This document shows positions 18,858 through 26,452 of a DNA stretch of 64,000 nucleotides, piece after piece (within the stretch, counting starts at the first letter, position 1; the number at the start of each line of letters is the position of its first letter). The position numbers and the translations under genes were made by a program. The notes under the pieces were generated by a model. That model searched no databases and was not told where the DNA came from. It worked only from the letters and a program-made list of their open reading frames with translations. The DNA is from Paenibacillus harenae DSM 16969 (GTDB taxonomy: Bacteria; Bacillota; Bacilli; Paenibacillales; Paenibacillaceae): NCBI RefSeq assembly GCF_000422465.1, contig NZ_KE383842.1:1808710-1872709 (forward strand), in the 5' to 3' direction.

Positions 18858-18929
18858 TGCGGCTTCGCTCCTTTCCTTAAAGAAACGGAGTGGCAAGCGT
18901 CTCGCCACTCCGTCGCTTCTTTTACAGGC

Positions 18930-20315
18930 TTATTTTTTATTGGCTTTTACTAAAGCTTCCACTTCTTTTTGCGCTTGCTCAAGCGCTTCCGAAGGTGTCT
19001 TTTGCCCTAGAAGAGCGGCGTCCGCCTGCGGGTTAAGCAAGCTGCGGAAATCCGGCGCGAATTCGGGAATCGGGAAGATTTTTGTGTCTTTCAAGTTTTT
19101 AACCGCTTCACTGTAGACCATTTTCCCTTTTTCATCCAATTCAGCGTTTGTGGCGGCTTTCTCTGAAGCTTCAATGTTGGCTACATTATCAAAGTTTTTA
19201 ATTGCCCAATATTCTTGCGCTTGCACATCCGTCATAAACTTCATAAATTCCCAGGATGCTTCGGGATTTTTGGCGCCGTACGGAATTTCGATGACGAAAC
19301 CGCCTCCGGAGCTGTAATGGCCCGACCCCTCTTTGAACTCCGGAATCGGTGCGATACCGAAGTTCACATCTTGACCGTAGTCGCGCAGCTGCGTATAGAA
19401 GGTTGCCGTCTGATTGATCATGGCTACTTTGCCGGAAATAAACGGATCCGCCTGCTGGCTGCCGAACTCCGCTTTAAACGCATTGACCGTGCTCTCGCCG
19501 AGCCGGGCCGTCCATTTATTAATCCAATTGAGCGCTTCCACTTTATTCGGCGTATTGATCGTTACGTTTCCTTCCTTATCGACAAAGCCGGTGCCGTTAT
19601 CCGCATTGTACATCCAGCTGTCCCATCCCCAGTTGCCCCAGTTGTTCGGATAGAATCCTACCCGTTCATAACGGCTGCCGTTTTTCTTATCCAATTTGAC
19701 CGCATACGCTTCCAGCTCCTCCCATGTTTTTGGAGGCGACTCCGGATTGAGTCCGACTTCGGCGAACGCATCCTTATTGTAGTAGAGGAACCTTGTATCC
19801 GTATTGAACGGCAAAGCGTAAGCCTCGCCTTCGAACTCCACCGTATTCCACAATTCCGGGAAGAAGCGGCTTTGAATGCTGTCCTTCGCCAGGAACTCGG
19901 CGAGATTGACGACTTGCTTGCTGCTGGCACGCTGTGCCACGGTATTAATATCATTGATGATGACATCCGGCGGATTGCCTGCCGCGATCGCTGCCAGGTT
20001 CTTCGTCCACACATCGCCCCATGGCAGGAATGTATGCTTCACGACAATGCGGTCCTGTGAATTGTTGAAGTCGGCGATCATCTTCTCGATGATCGGACGG
20101 CGCGTCTCGGAACCCCAGAACGTCCAGAAATCCAACTCGATCTTCTCCGCAGGCTCAGCCGGCGGATCGGTGGCCTCCTTATTTCCGTCCGTACTTGCCG
20201 GAGCGTTAGACGCATTCCCGCCGTTCCCGCTGTTTCCTCCCGCGCAAGCCGCCAAGAGCAGGCTCATAGTCAACATAACCGATAAAAGCAGCAATAATCG
20301 TTTCTTTGCTTTCAT
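18930..20315 (-). CDS. Extracellular sugar-binding lipoprotein of an ABC importer
   Basis: A 461-residue family 1 solute-binding protein. A lipoprotein signal ends in LLLAAC with the lipidated Cys24, followed by a Gly/Asn/Ala-rich linker. The mature part begins ELDFWTFWGSETRRPIIEK and contains GNPPDVIINDINTVAQ, AYALPFNTDTRFLYYNKDAF and INKWTARL, typical of maltodextrin-type binders. It is the first gene of the operon, directly upstream of the two permeases, with a cre-like site in its leader. Given the downstream GH38 and aldolase it probably captures mannosides (inference). Confidence 0.92.
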   Translation of the reverse strand: MKAKKRLLLLLSVMLTMSLLLAACAGGNSGNGGNASNAPASTDGNKEATDPPAEPAEKIELDFWTFWGSETRRPIIEKMIADFNNSQDRIVVKHTFLPWGDVWTKNLAAIAAGNPPDVIINDINTVAQRASSKQVVNLAEFLAKDSIQSRFFPELWNTVEFEGEAYALPFNTDTRFLYYNKDAFAEVGLNPESPPKTWEELEAYAVKLDKKNGSRYERVGFYPNNWGNWGWDSWMYNADNGTGFVDKEGNVTINTPNKVEALNWINKWTARLGESTVNAFKAEFGSQQADPFISGKVAMINQTATFYTQLRDYGQDVNFGIAPIPEFKEGSGHYSSGGGFVIEIPYGAKNPEASWEFMKFMTDVQAQEYWAIKNFDNVANIEASEKAATNAELDEKGKMVYSEAVKNLKDTKIFPIPEFAPDFRSLLNPQADAALLGQKTPSEALEQAQKEVEALVKANKK

Positions 20316-20644
20316 TCCGTTCGACCTCCCAGCTTTTTATAAACCACATCACTCCACACAATATTTAAAATCAGTAACCGCTTTCATATTGCTTTATGTG
20401 GTTTGTATTAATAAAATACCTCATAATCCGTAAACGGTCAATGCTGAATTTTGTAGTTTCGGCTATAAAAAAACATTTGACAACTAGGCATTCGCCTTAT
20501 TAACAGCTGTTTTCCGCATGCTATCGCGGTTATTGCCATAAAGCCACATAATCCGTCAATGAAGATGCGATGTAGCCCCTTTAGACGAAGTGAATATGCT
20601 AACAACAAGAAGCGCGGCACGTTGGCTTCATAGGAGGTGTCCGT
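20316..20644. other. Divergent control region between the binding-protein operon and the amino acid dehydrogenase
   Basis: A 329-bp gene-free stretch. It holds the cre-like site at 20373-20386, an inverted repeat AAACCACAT (20341-20349) / ATGTGGTTT (20396-20404), and two identical decamers CATAATCCGT (20422-20431 and 20547-20556). The inverted repeat and the decamers are candidate DeoR or local regulator sites. AT-rich promoter-like sequence lies around 20395-20475. No ORF of substance is present. Confidence 0.45.
20373..20386 (-). promoter_or_regulatory. Candidate cre (CcpA) site of the binding-protein operon
   Basis: On the minus strand the sequence TGAAAGCGGTTACT fits TGWAARCGYTWNCW except for one G at the Y position. 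It lies 58 bases before the binding-protein start, where CcpA would repress transcription when preferred sugars are present. Confidence 0.6.
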
Positions 20645-21673
20645 ATGGACTTATGGCAACATCAATATGAGCAGCTCCTCTTCCTCCAGGATCGTTCTGT
20701 CGGGCTTAAAGCCATCATTGCGATTCACAATACCAAGCTGGGCCCCGCTCTCGGCGGCTGCAGGATGCGGCATTACGCCAGCGACGAAGAAGCCGTCGCG
20801 GATGCCGTCAGATTAGCTCAAGGCATGACCTATAAATCGGCCGTCTCCGGCCTTCCCTACGGCGGAGGCAAAGCCGTTATTCTCAGCATGCCCGGCCAGA
20901 GCCCGCGCGAACAGATCTTTTGGGCTCTGGGCCGGCATATCCAGACCCTGCAAGGACGTTATATTACCGGCATCGACCTTGGCACTGCCGTTACCGATAT
21001 GGACTGGGTTCGGCTTGAGACGCCTTACGTAACCGACACAACCGGATCGCTTGGGGCCGCTGGAGATTTTACCGCAAGAATGACCGCTTACGGCGTTTTC
21101 CTTGGCATCCGGGCGTCGCTCAAACGGGTCTACGGCAGCGATTCCATTCAGAACAAAGCTGTCGCCGTTCAAGGATTAGGCAAAGTAGGGTATCAGCTCT
21201 GCCGTTATTTGAAACGCGCAGGCGCGCGATTAATCGTAGCGGACATGGATCCCTTGCGAGTGAAGAAGGCTGCCGACGACTTCGGAGCAAGCCCTCGCCG
21301 GCCGCAAGACATACTAGCCGAGCCGTGCGACGTCTTCTCCCCGTGCGCCTTAGGCGGCATATTGAACGATTTCACGCTGGGGCGGCTGGGCTGCCGCATC
21401 GTCGCGGGAGCCGCCAACAATCAATTGGCGGAGGTCCGGCATGGCGAGGAGCTCCACCGCAGCGGTATTTTGTATGCACCGGATTATGTCATCAACGCCG
21501 GCGGCATCATTGTCACCTCCGTTGAGCTGCTTGGCGGAGACGCGGCGTTAGCCCGGCAGCATGTCGAGAAAATCAATGACACGCTGACTCATGTCTTTCG
21601 CATCGCGGATGCCGAAGGGATCTCGCCCTCAGCGGCCGCCGACCGGTTGGCGGAGGTGATTCTGAAGAATTGA
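20645..21673 (+). CDS. Leucine/phenylalanine-type amino acid dehydrogenase
   Basis: A 342-residue member of the Glu/Leu/Phe/Val dehydrogenase family that reversibly deaminates a branched or aromatic amino acid with NAD. It matches leucine dehydrogenases from LKAIIAIHNTKLGPALGGCRM onward. Catalytic lysines lie in MTYKSAVSGL (Lys64) and PYGGGKAVI (Lys76), and the Rossmann motif is VQGLGKVGYQ. The normal LNLGGGK segment is LPYGGGK here, so leucine versus phenylalanine preference is open. AGGAGG precedes the ATG. It is monocistronic and divergent from the sugar operon. Confidence 0.88.
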   Translation: MDLWQHQYEQLLFLQDRSVGLKAIIAIHNTKLGPALGGCRMRHYASDEEAVADAVRLAQGMTYKSAVSGLPYGGGKAVILSMPGQSPREQIFWALGRHIQTLQGRYITGIDLGTAVTDMDWVRLETPYVTDTTGSLGAAGDFTARMTAYGVFLGIRASLKRVYGSDSIQNKAVAVQGLGKVGYQLCRYLKRAGARLIVADMDPLRVKKAADDFGASPRRPQDILAEPCDVFSPCALGGILNDFTLGRLGCRIVAGAANNQLAEVRHGEELHRSGILYAPDYVINAGGIIVTSVELLGGDAALARQHVEKINDTLTHVFRIADAEGISPSAAADRLAEVILKN

Positions 21674-21742
21674 ACTTGAGCGCTTATCCCCCAACTTTAT
21701 ACCCATTCGTTGAGTCTCATAATTTCCTAAGCAACAAAGATT

Positions 21743-21901
21743 GGGCTGTCCAAAAAGCCAATTTGCAATTTTTTTATGACCCGCTCAGATTTAAATCTTG
21801 CTTATGAAAAAGGACCTCATCCCCACTGGCAGTGGGGATGAGGTCCTTTCGCTTAATCATTGGGATGTTCCTATTCTGTGCAGACACTTGCGGGACAGCC
21901 C
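21743..21901. mobile_element. Possible miniature element with GGGCTGTCC terminal inverted repeats
   Basis: GGGCTGTCC at 21743-21751 is mirrored by GGACAGCCC at 21893-21901, ends reminiscent of several transposon families. The 159-bp interior has no transposase. It contains a perfect 41-base hairpin (21809-21849), which also acts as a terminator. No clear target duplication is visible, so the mobile origin is a suggestion only. Confidence 0.35.
21809..21849 (-). terminator. Perfect 20-bp stem hairpin, terminator of the 87-residue gene
   Basis: Two perfectly complementary 20-base arms are separated by one base; the core is CTCATCCCCACTG-g-CAGTGGGGATGAG. On the minus strand the stem runs into TTTTTC, so it should terminate the small gene at 21913-22176. 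It may also stop the dehydrogenase transcript. Confidence 0.8.
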
Positions 21902-21912
21902 TTTTTATCCGT

Positions 21913-22176
21913 TTAATAAAAGTATTCGGTCCGTCTCTCCGCTATCTGAAGCAATCCCAGCCGTTGATCCGTGTCTCTGACTCTATCTATAATTTTGCAT
22001 AAATTCATCATAGAATCGGAATCTCTTGTCGAAGAAGCCATCTGGTAGAGTGTGTTCAGACTCCCAAGTGCATGTTCTCTATTAACCGCCCCGCTCTTCA
22101 AGTTCACCAGTACCCTTTCAATTTCAGTGTTAATAAACCACAATGCCCGTTTTCTAAGATTCGAATTTTTCATCAT
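21913..22176 (-). CDS. Small hypothetical protein (87 residues)
   Basis: A hydrophilic, mostly helical protein that I do not recognise. The N-terminus is basic (MKNSNLRKRALWFINTEIE), the middle reads LGSLNTLYQMASSTRDSDS and the end TDQRLGLLQIAERRTEYFY. There is no signal peptide or membrane span. GGAGGTAA stands directly before two consecutive ATG codons, and the second (22173) has the better spacing. A strong terminator follows 64 bases downstream. The expression signals make it a convincing gene. Its function is unknown. Confidence 0.65.
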   Translation of the reverse strand: MMKNSNLRKRALWFINTEIERVLVNLKSGAVNREHALGSLNTLYQMASSTRDSDSMMNLCKIIDRVRDTDQRLGLLQIAERRTEYFY

Positions 22177-22373
22177 TTACCTCCGATGTCAATGAAATGT
22201 TACATGTTAAGTATAGCCCCCTTACGGTTCAAACTCTGTCGAAGCGCGAAGTCGAATTTAACTATTTTCCGCCAATATCCGGCTTTTCCGCATCCCATGC
22301 TTGGATATTACCGCTGCCGCAGACTCAACCCCTTAACGCGGAATGGCATATAAGCTGAAACTTCCTCGTACGG

Positions 22374-22415
22374 CAAAAAAAAGCCATGCGAAGAACGTCC
22401 CTCCTCATGGCCTTT
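22374..22415 (-). terminator. Terminator after the PhyH-family gene
   Basis: On the minus strand AAAAGGCCATG pairs with CATGGCTTTT and is followed by TTTTTT. It lies just beyond the dioxygenase stop codon at 22426. Confidence 0.75.
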
Positions 22416-22425
22416 TCCTTTTAAT

Positions 22426-23208
22426 CTATTCTTCGGTAATGATTTTATAATTAGGCTTTACATTTTTAAAATCCGGATTCTCGCCGCTGACCATCAGCCC
22501 CATGCCCCAGTCGATATGAGTGATTTCCGTCGGAAGATCGGAAGCGTCGCGATATTGGAACAGGACGTTGCGCCGCGTCCGTTCGCTGCGGTTGACATCG
22601 GAGCCGTGAATCGTCAAGTAATTGAAGAACAACACATCCCCCGCCTTTGCCGGGCAAGGCGTACCCGACGAGATCGGGTGCTCCTTATGGTTGAGATAAT
22701 GGGCGCCTACATGCGGCAGAGGCCCCTGTTTATGGGAACCTGGCACGACGCATAAGCAGCCGTTCTCCATGTCCGCGTCGTCGAGGTGAACGCTCGCGGC
22801 CAGCATCGAATGGTCGCGATGCGGGAAATACGGATAATCCTGGTGCATCGGGAACGCCGCGCCGTTGGAAGGCGGCTTAACGAGCATTTTGGAATGATGC
22901 AGCTGAACGTTAGGGCCGATAATCTCCTTCAGGACCGCTACCATGTTCGGATGAATCACCGCGCGGGTGAACGCCGCATCATGGTAATGCACATCGTGAA
23001 AGCCTTTCAGCACCAGCTTCTTCAGCTGCTCGGGAGGCAAATAATCCCCCTGCCAGGCGTGGTTATGATCCGCTTTGGAGCATGCCGCGCGCTGGATGAC
23101 TCTCTCAACCGATTCTCTCATCGCAAGAACCTCTTCTTGATTAAAAACCCCTCTTACGAGCAGATAGCCGTTTTCTTTGTAAAATTGCACATCGCTATTG
23201 TTAATCAT
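22426..23208 (-). CDS. Phytanoyl-CoA dioxygenase (PhyH) family Fe(II)/2-oxoglutarate oxygenase
   Basis: A 260-residue double-stranded beta-helix oxygenase. The iron triad appears as His122 and Asp124 in AAFPMHQDYPYF and a distal His in NYLTIHGSDVNRSE, with the nearby Arg residues binding 2-oxoglutarate. VHLDDADMENGCLCVVPGSHK is the conserved core strand segment. The substrate is unknown; bacterial relatives hydroxylate small metabolites. GGGAGG precedes the ATG. It is divergent from an AraC regulator 124 bases away, which probably controls it. Confidence 0.88.
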   Translation of the reverse strand: MINNSDVQFYKENGYLLVRGVFNQEEVLAMRESVERVIQRAACSKADHNHAWQGDYLPPEQLKKLVLKGFHDVHYHDAAFTRAVIHPNMVAVLKEIIGPNVQLHHSKMLVKPPSNGAAFPMHQDYPYFPHRDHSMLAASVHLDDADMENGCLCVVPGSHKQGPLPHVGAHYLNHKEHPISSGTPCPAKAGDVLFFNYLTIHGSDVNRSERTRRNVLFQYRDASDLPTEITHIDWGMGLMVSGENPDFKNVKPNYKIITEE

Positions 23209-23332
23209 CGTAATCCTCCCTATCGCTTTCCAGCTGTAATTATAGTTTAATTATAGACAGAGCATAGGAATCCGTATTTGTCCGGTGAAGACATTTTTTT
23301 GTACAATTACGCCAAAGGAGCCCGCCGCCGAT

Positions 23333-24205
23333 ATGTACCATTGGATGAAAAGCGAAGAGAGGCTAAACCGTTTCGCAGGCTTGATCAAAGGATCGAAGCT
23401 AACCTTCCATATTCATTACTGGGGGGCCGTTCAGCATCTGAAATCTAATGACGTGCACAAGCATTCCTTCTATGAAATTTGTTATGTGAATGCGGGGACG
23501 GGAAAATATGTCGAAGGAGACTTTGAGTTTCCTTTGCATGAAGGCGTTTTCTTCTGCTCGCGGCCGAATATTTATCATCAAATCAGAGACGTTCACGAGC
23601 TTGATCTGCTGTTCGTCGCCTTTGAGCCGGATGAGAAGCAGTCTTCTGCCGATGAATTCGAGCAATACGATTACGCTCTAAAACATAACGCCGTTTGGCA
23701 GGAGGGAGTTTCGGCCGCGCCGGCCGTTCAGCTGTGGAAATCGCTGTTGATCCCGGCGGAGCCGGGCCGGTCGCTGCCCGTCTTCCTGCTGCCGCAGCTG
23801 GCTCACGCGCTGCTTGCTTCCTTTCCGTCGCTGCCCGGAAACACCCGAAGACAGGAGCCGCCGCAGCTCGCTTCGAACAACGCCCTGCTTATTAACCGCG
23901 CCAAGCTCTATATTCGCGATAATCTGGGAGGAAGCTTATCCTTGCTTGAGGTAGCCCGTTATTTGAACCTGTCCGAGCGACATTTGTCCCGGTTGTTCGG
24001 CAGCAGCATCCATGAGTCCTTCTCCTCGCTGGTGCGCCGCGAACGGGTCCGCGCCGCGGAGCAGCTGCTTGCCCAGACGGATACTCCGATCAAGGAGATT
24101 GCCGAACGCGCCGGCTTCTCATCGGTTCACTATTTTACAAGGACGTTCACCAAGGCGAAAGGCATATCTCCGGCAGCGTTCCGCGAGGCAAGCCGGGAAA
24201 ATTAA
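23333..24205 (+). CDS. AraC family transcriptional regulator
   Basis: About 290 residues. The cupin sensor domain has HKHSFYEICYVNAGTGKYVEG, and the double helix-turn-helix covers LLEVARYLNLSERHLSRLFG and IKEIAERAGFSSVHYFTRTF, ending in ISPAAFREA. ATG 23333 follows AAAGGAG; an in-frame GTG at 23285 lacks a ribosome site. It is divergent from the PhyH gene, whose regulator it probably is. Confidence 0.88.
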   Translation: MYHWMKSEERLNRFAGLIKGSKLTFHIHYWGAVQHLKSNDVHKHSFYEICYVNAGTGKYVEGDFEFPLHEGVFFCSRPNIYHQIRDVHELDLLFVAFEPDEKQSSADEFEQYDYALKHNAVWQEGVSAAPAVQLWKSLLIPAEPGRSLPVFLLPQLAHALLASFPSLPGNTRRQEPPQLASNNALLINRAKLYIRDNLGGSLSLLEVARYLNLSERHLSRLFGSSIHESFSSLVRRERVRAAEQLLAQTDTPIKEIAERAGFSSVHYFTRTFTKAKGISPAAFREASREN

Positions 24206-24206
24206 T

Positions 24207-24244
24207 AGAGCTGCCTTAATCGTCTAGACGATTAAGGCAGCTCT
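24207..24244. terminator. Perfect 38-bp palindromic terminator
   Basis: AGAGCTGCCTTAATCGTC is followed immediately by its exact reverse complement. T-rich sequence follows on the plus strand (TCATTTTT). It separates the converging AraC gene and the 728-residue gene and can serve both. Confidence 0.85.
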
Positions 24245-24250
24245 TCATTT

Positions 24251-26437
24251 TTACCAGAACACCGTTACGTTCACGCCCTCGGGCACGCCGGGGTAACGGA
24301 TGAGCGTCGTGCCCGACTCGGGATCATGACGGAAATCCGCAGCCATGCCGCCTGCCGTGACCGAACGCGGCGCGCTTGCAGCTCGTATTCGCGTGCTGAC
24401 GGTCATATCGCTCGGCGACTCCGACACGAAGGTGAAGGAAGCCGCTTCGATCCGCTCATCGCGGATACGGGACGAGCTGACCAGAATATGCGGTTCGCTT
24501 CCGTACGGTTCACCGCCGTTCAGCTCGTAGAGCAGGCTGTCATCTCCCGGCCTCAACTCCACGGTCTGCATGACAGGAAGATCGGCCTCGAACAGATCCA
24601 GGAAAGGTCCCTGCAGCGTTACCGGATCCGGCGATTCCGTCTCATCCAGCACATGCGTGATGAGATAAGGCCCGCGCTTTATTTGCAGCAAGCCGCTTTC
24701 CCGGTAATCGCCCGCTTCGCTGCGCAGCTCCAGCGCCCTCCGGACGCTGTCCCGCACGCGCTCCGCACCGGCGTCCGAGCGGGATAGCGCCGCCGGATTT
24801 ACCCGGTGGACAATGACGGCTCCGCTTCCTGCCGGATGCTCGCCTTCCTCCACGTTCCGGCTAAGCCCCATCGATTCGAACAGATGCTCCTCGGGACGTT
24901 CATATGCGCGACGGCCAGTTCCCCTGTTCCACCATTCGCGGACATAATGGAACGGATCGGTGCCGTCGCCGACATAGATGAGGACGCCGCCGTCCCGTAC
25001 CCATTGACCGATTGCCTGATGTATGCCGGGGTGCTCCGGCTTCATGAACTCATAGCTCAGAAGCAGCACACGATAATCCTCCAGATACCCGGGGAACGTA
25101 AGGATGTTATCCAGCTGCACCGGCCTCAGCGGAATGCCGTTCTTGACGAGCGGAAGCGCAAGTCCGTAAAACGCCGACCAATCCAGCTGTTCCCGCTGCT
25201 CTGCGGTAAGCGCGTCCGTCGTTGTTGTTCCGTCATATTTGAACGCGGCCCCGTCCTCTTCTTCCTCCGTGACCACGTCGCCGCGCTGATACATCGCCGA
25301 GTTGGACAGGCACAGGCCAACCCCCGACGTAAACGAAATAGCGGCATCCTCCTCGACATGATGATGCATATCCCGAAGTACGTTCATTACCGTCAGAAGC
25401 ACCGTGGCGTAATCTCCCGGAATCGTTTCCTTGCCGCTGCCGTCTTCCTTCGGATAACTGCCCTCGAACACGCGTCTCGGCCATGGACAAACCTCGTATT
25501 GGGACACCCCCGGATGCAGAAGCGAAGCAATGACCGTAGCCCGGTAATTCTTCTTGTAATCGCTCCAGCTGTAACGGGGATTATCTTCGATCGGGTCGTG
25601 CAGGAACCACATCTCTTTGCCTGTGCCCCGCGTGAGCTCCTGCATGATTCCGTATTCCAAATAAGCCGTTTCGAATGTCCGCTCGCGGCGCTGCCCCTTG
25701 TAGACATTAGGGGTCCGCGCCGTTCCCGTCCAGATCTGCGCGATGTAGCCGTCGCAGGCCGGCATCGAGACCAGGAGCGCCTCTGGGCTAATAATTCTCC
25801 ACTGCGTGTAATTGATCAGACTGTGGGTCGGCACATAGAAGCGAACCGTTCTTCCGTACGTAACGAGCGAATACTCCTTCATTTGGCTGCAGATCCGGTC
25901 CAGCGCCCGGTAATACACTGCGGCCTTCAGCTTGGACGCGCGATACTGAGCGTCAGGCGAGGAGTGGGGAGGGATCCGCTCCTCGCCGTAATAATTCAGC
26001 CACTCCCGCTTGAACGCCTCCGAATACCCGGAAGCCGCCCAGAACTCCGGTTCCTCCAGGTGGATCGCCTCTGCGCCATAGTCGATCGCGACTTTAATAT
26101 GCGAAGCGAGATACTCCGCGAATGAAATCGTCGGCACCATATAGGGCACATCCTTGCCGTGCAGGATAGGCTTGCCGCTGCGGTCCGTCTGCGCTTCATC
26201 CCAATGATCGCGCCCGTCGAAGCGGCCGTACAGATAATCCTGATATTGGCCCCACGAGACGCCCGTCATCAGATGGATCGTGTACCCGGCCCGCTTCCAG
26301 CCTTCGATGCGCTGCGGCAGATCGGCAGATATCCCATATACCATGACGAAATCGGTTCGCAGATCATACTTGGGTCCGTAAGGCCGCGACTCCTGAAACC
26401 CCGTCCATTCAGGTCCTGCTTTCGCTATCCGGTTCAA
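24251..26437 (-). CDS. Putative glycosidase of unrecognised family (728 residues)
   Basis: I do not recognise the family. The first 400 residues look like a TIM-barrel hydrolase, with an acidic motif AIHLEEPEFWAASG near residue 140 and aromatic-rich segments (LMTGVSWGQYQDYLYG, MWFLHDPIEDNPRYSWSDY). A glutamine-amidotransferase-like alpha/beta domain follows (YRVLLLSYEFMKPEHPG, WVRDGGVLIYVGDG), as in GH42-type enzymes, then C-terminal beta-domains. There is no signal peptide, so it is cytoplasmic. The start is TTG after GAGGAGG. It is the last gene of the GH38 operon, 15 bases after the binding protein, so it probably acts on the same imported glycan. The acid/base Glu residues are inferred only. 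Confidence 0.6.
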   Translation of the reverse strand: MNRIAKAGPEWTGFQESRPYGPKYDLRTDFVMVYGISADLPQRIEGWKRAGYTIHLMTGVSWGQYQDYLYGRFDGRDHWDEAQTDRSGKPILHGKDVPYMVPTISFAEYLASHIKVAIDYGAEAIHLEEPEFWAASGYSEAFKREWLNYYGEERIPPHSSPDAQYRASKLKAAVYYRALDRICSQMKEYSLVTYGRTVRFYVPTHSLINYTQWRIISPEALLVSMPACDGYIAQIWTGTARTPNVYKGQRRERTFETAYLEYGIMQELTRGTGKEMWFLHDPIEDNPRYSWSDYKKNYRATVIASLLHPGVSQYEVCPWPRRVFEGSYPKEDGSGKETIPGDYATVLLTVMNVLRDMHHHVEEDAAISFTSGVGLCLSNSAMYQRGDVVTEEEEDGAAFKYDGTTTTDALTAEQREQLDWSAFYGLALPLVKNGIPLRPVQLDNILTFPGYLEDYRVLLLSYEFMKPEHPGIHQAIGQWVRDGGVLIYVGDGTDPFHYVREWWNRGTGRRAYERPEEHLFESMGLSRNVEEGEHPAGSGAVIVHRVNPAALSRSDAGAERVRDSVRRALELRSEAGDYRESGLLQIKRGPYLITHVLDETESPDPVTLQGPFLDLFEADLPVMQTVELRPGDDSLLYELNGGEPYGSEPHILVSSSRIRDERIEAASFTFVSESPSDMTVSTRIRAASAPRSVTAGGMAADFRHDPESGTTLIRYPGVPEGVNVTVFW

Positions 26438-26452
26438 TCGCTGGAGCCTCCT

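Noticed and set aside
23200..23235. Possible cre site in the PhyH/AraC divergent region
   Set aside because: At least three mismatches to the consensus, including the conserved end bases.
24806..26125. 439-codon plus-strand frame opposite the putative glycosidase
   Set aside because: An antisense shadow; the minus-strand gene has a strong ribosome site and operon context, while this frame has neither.
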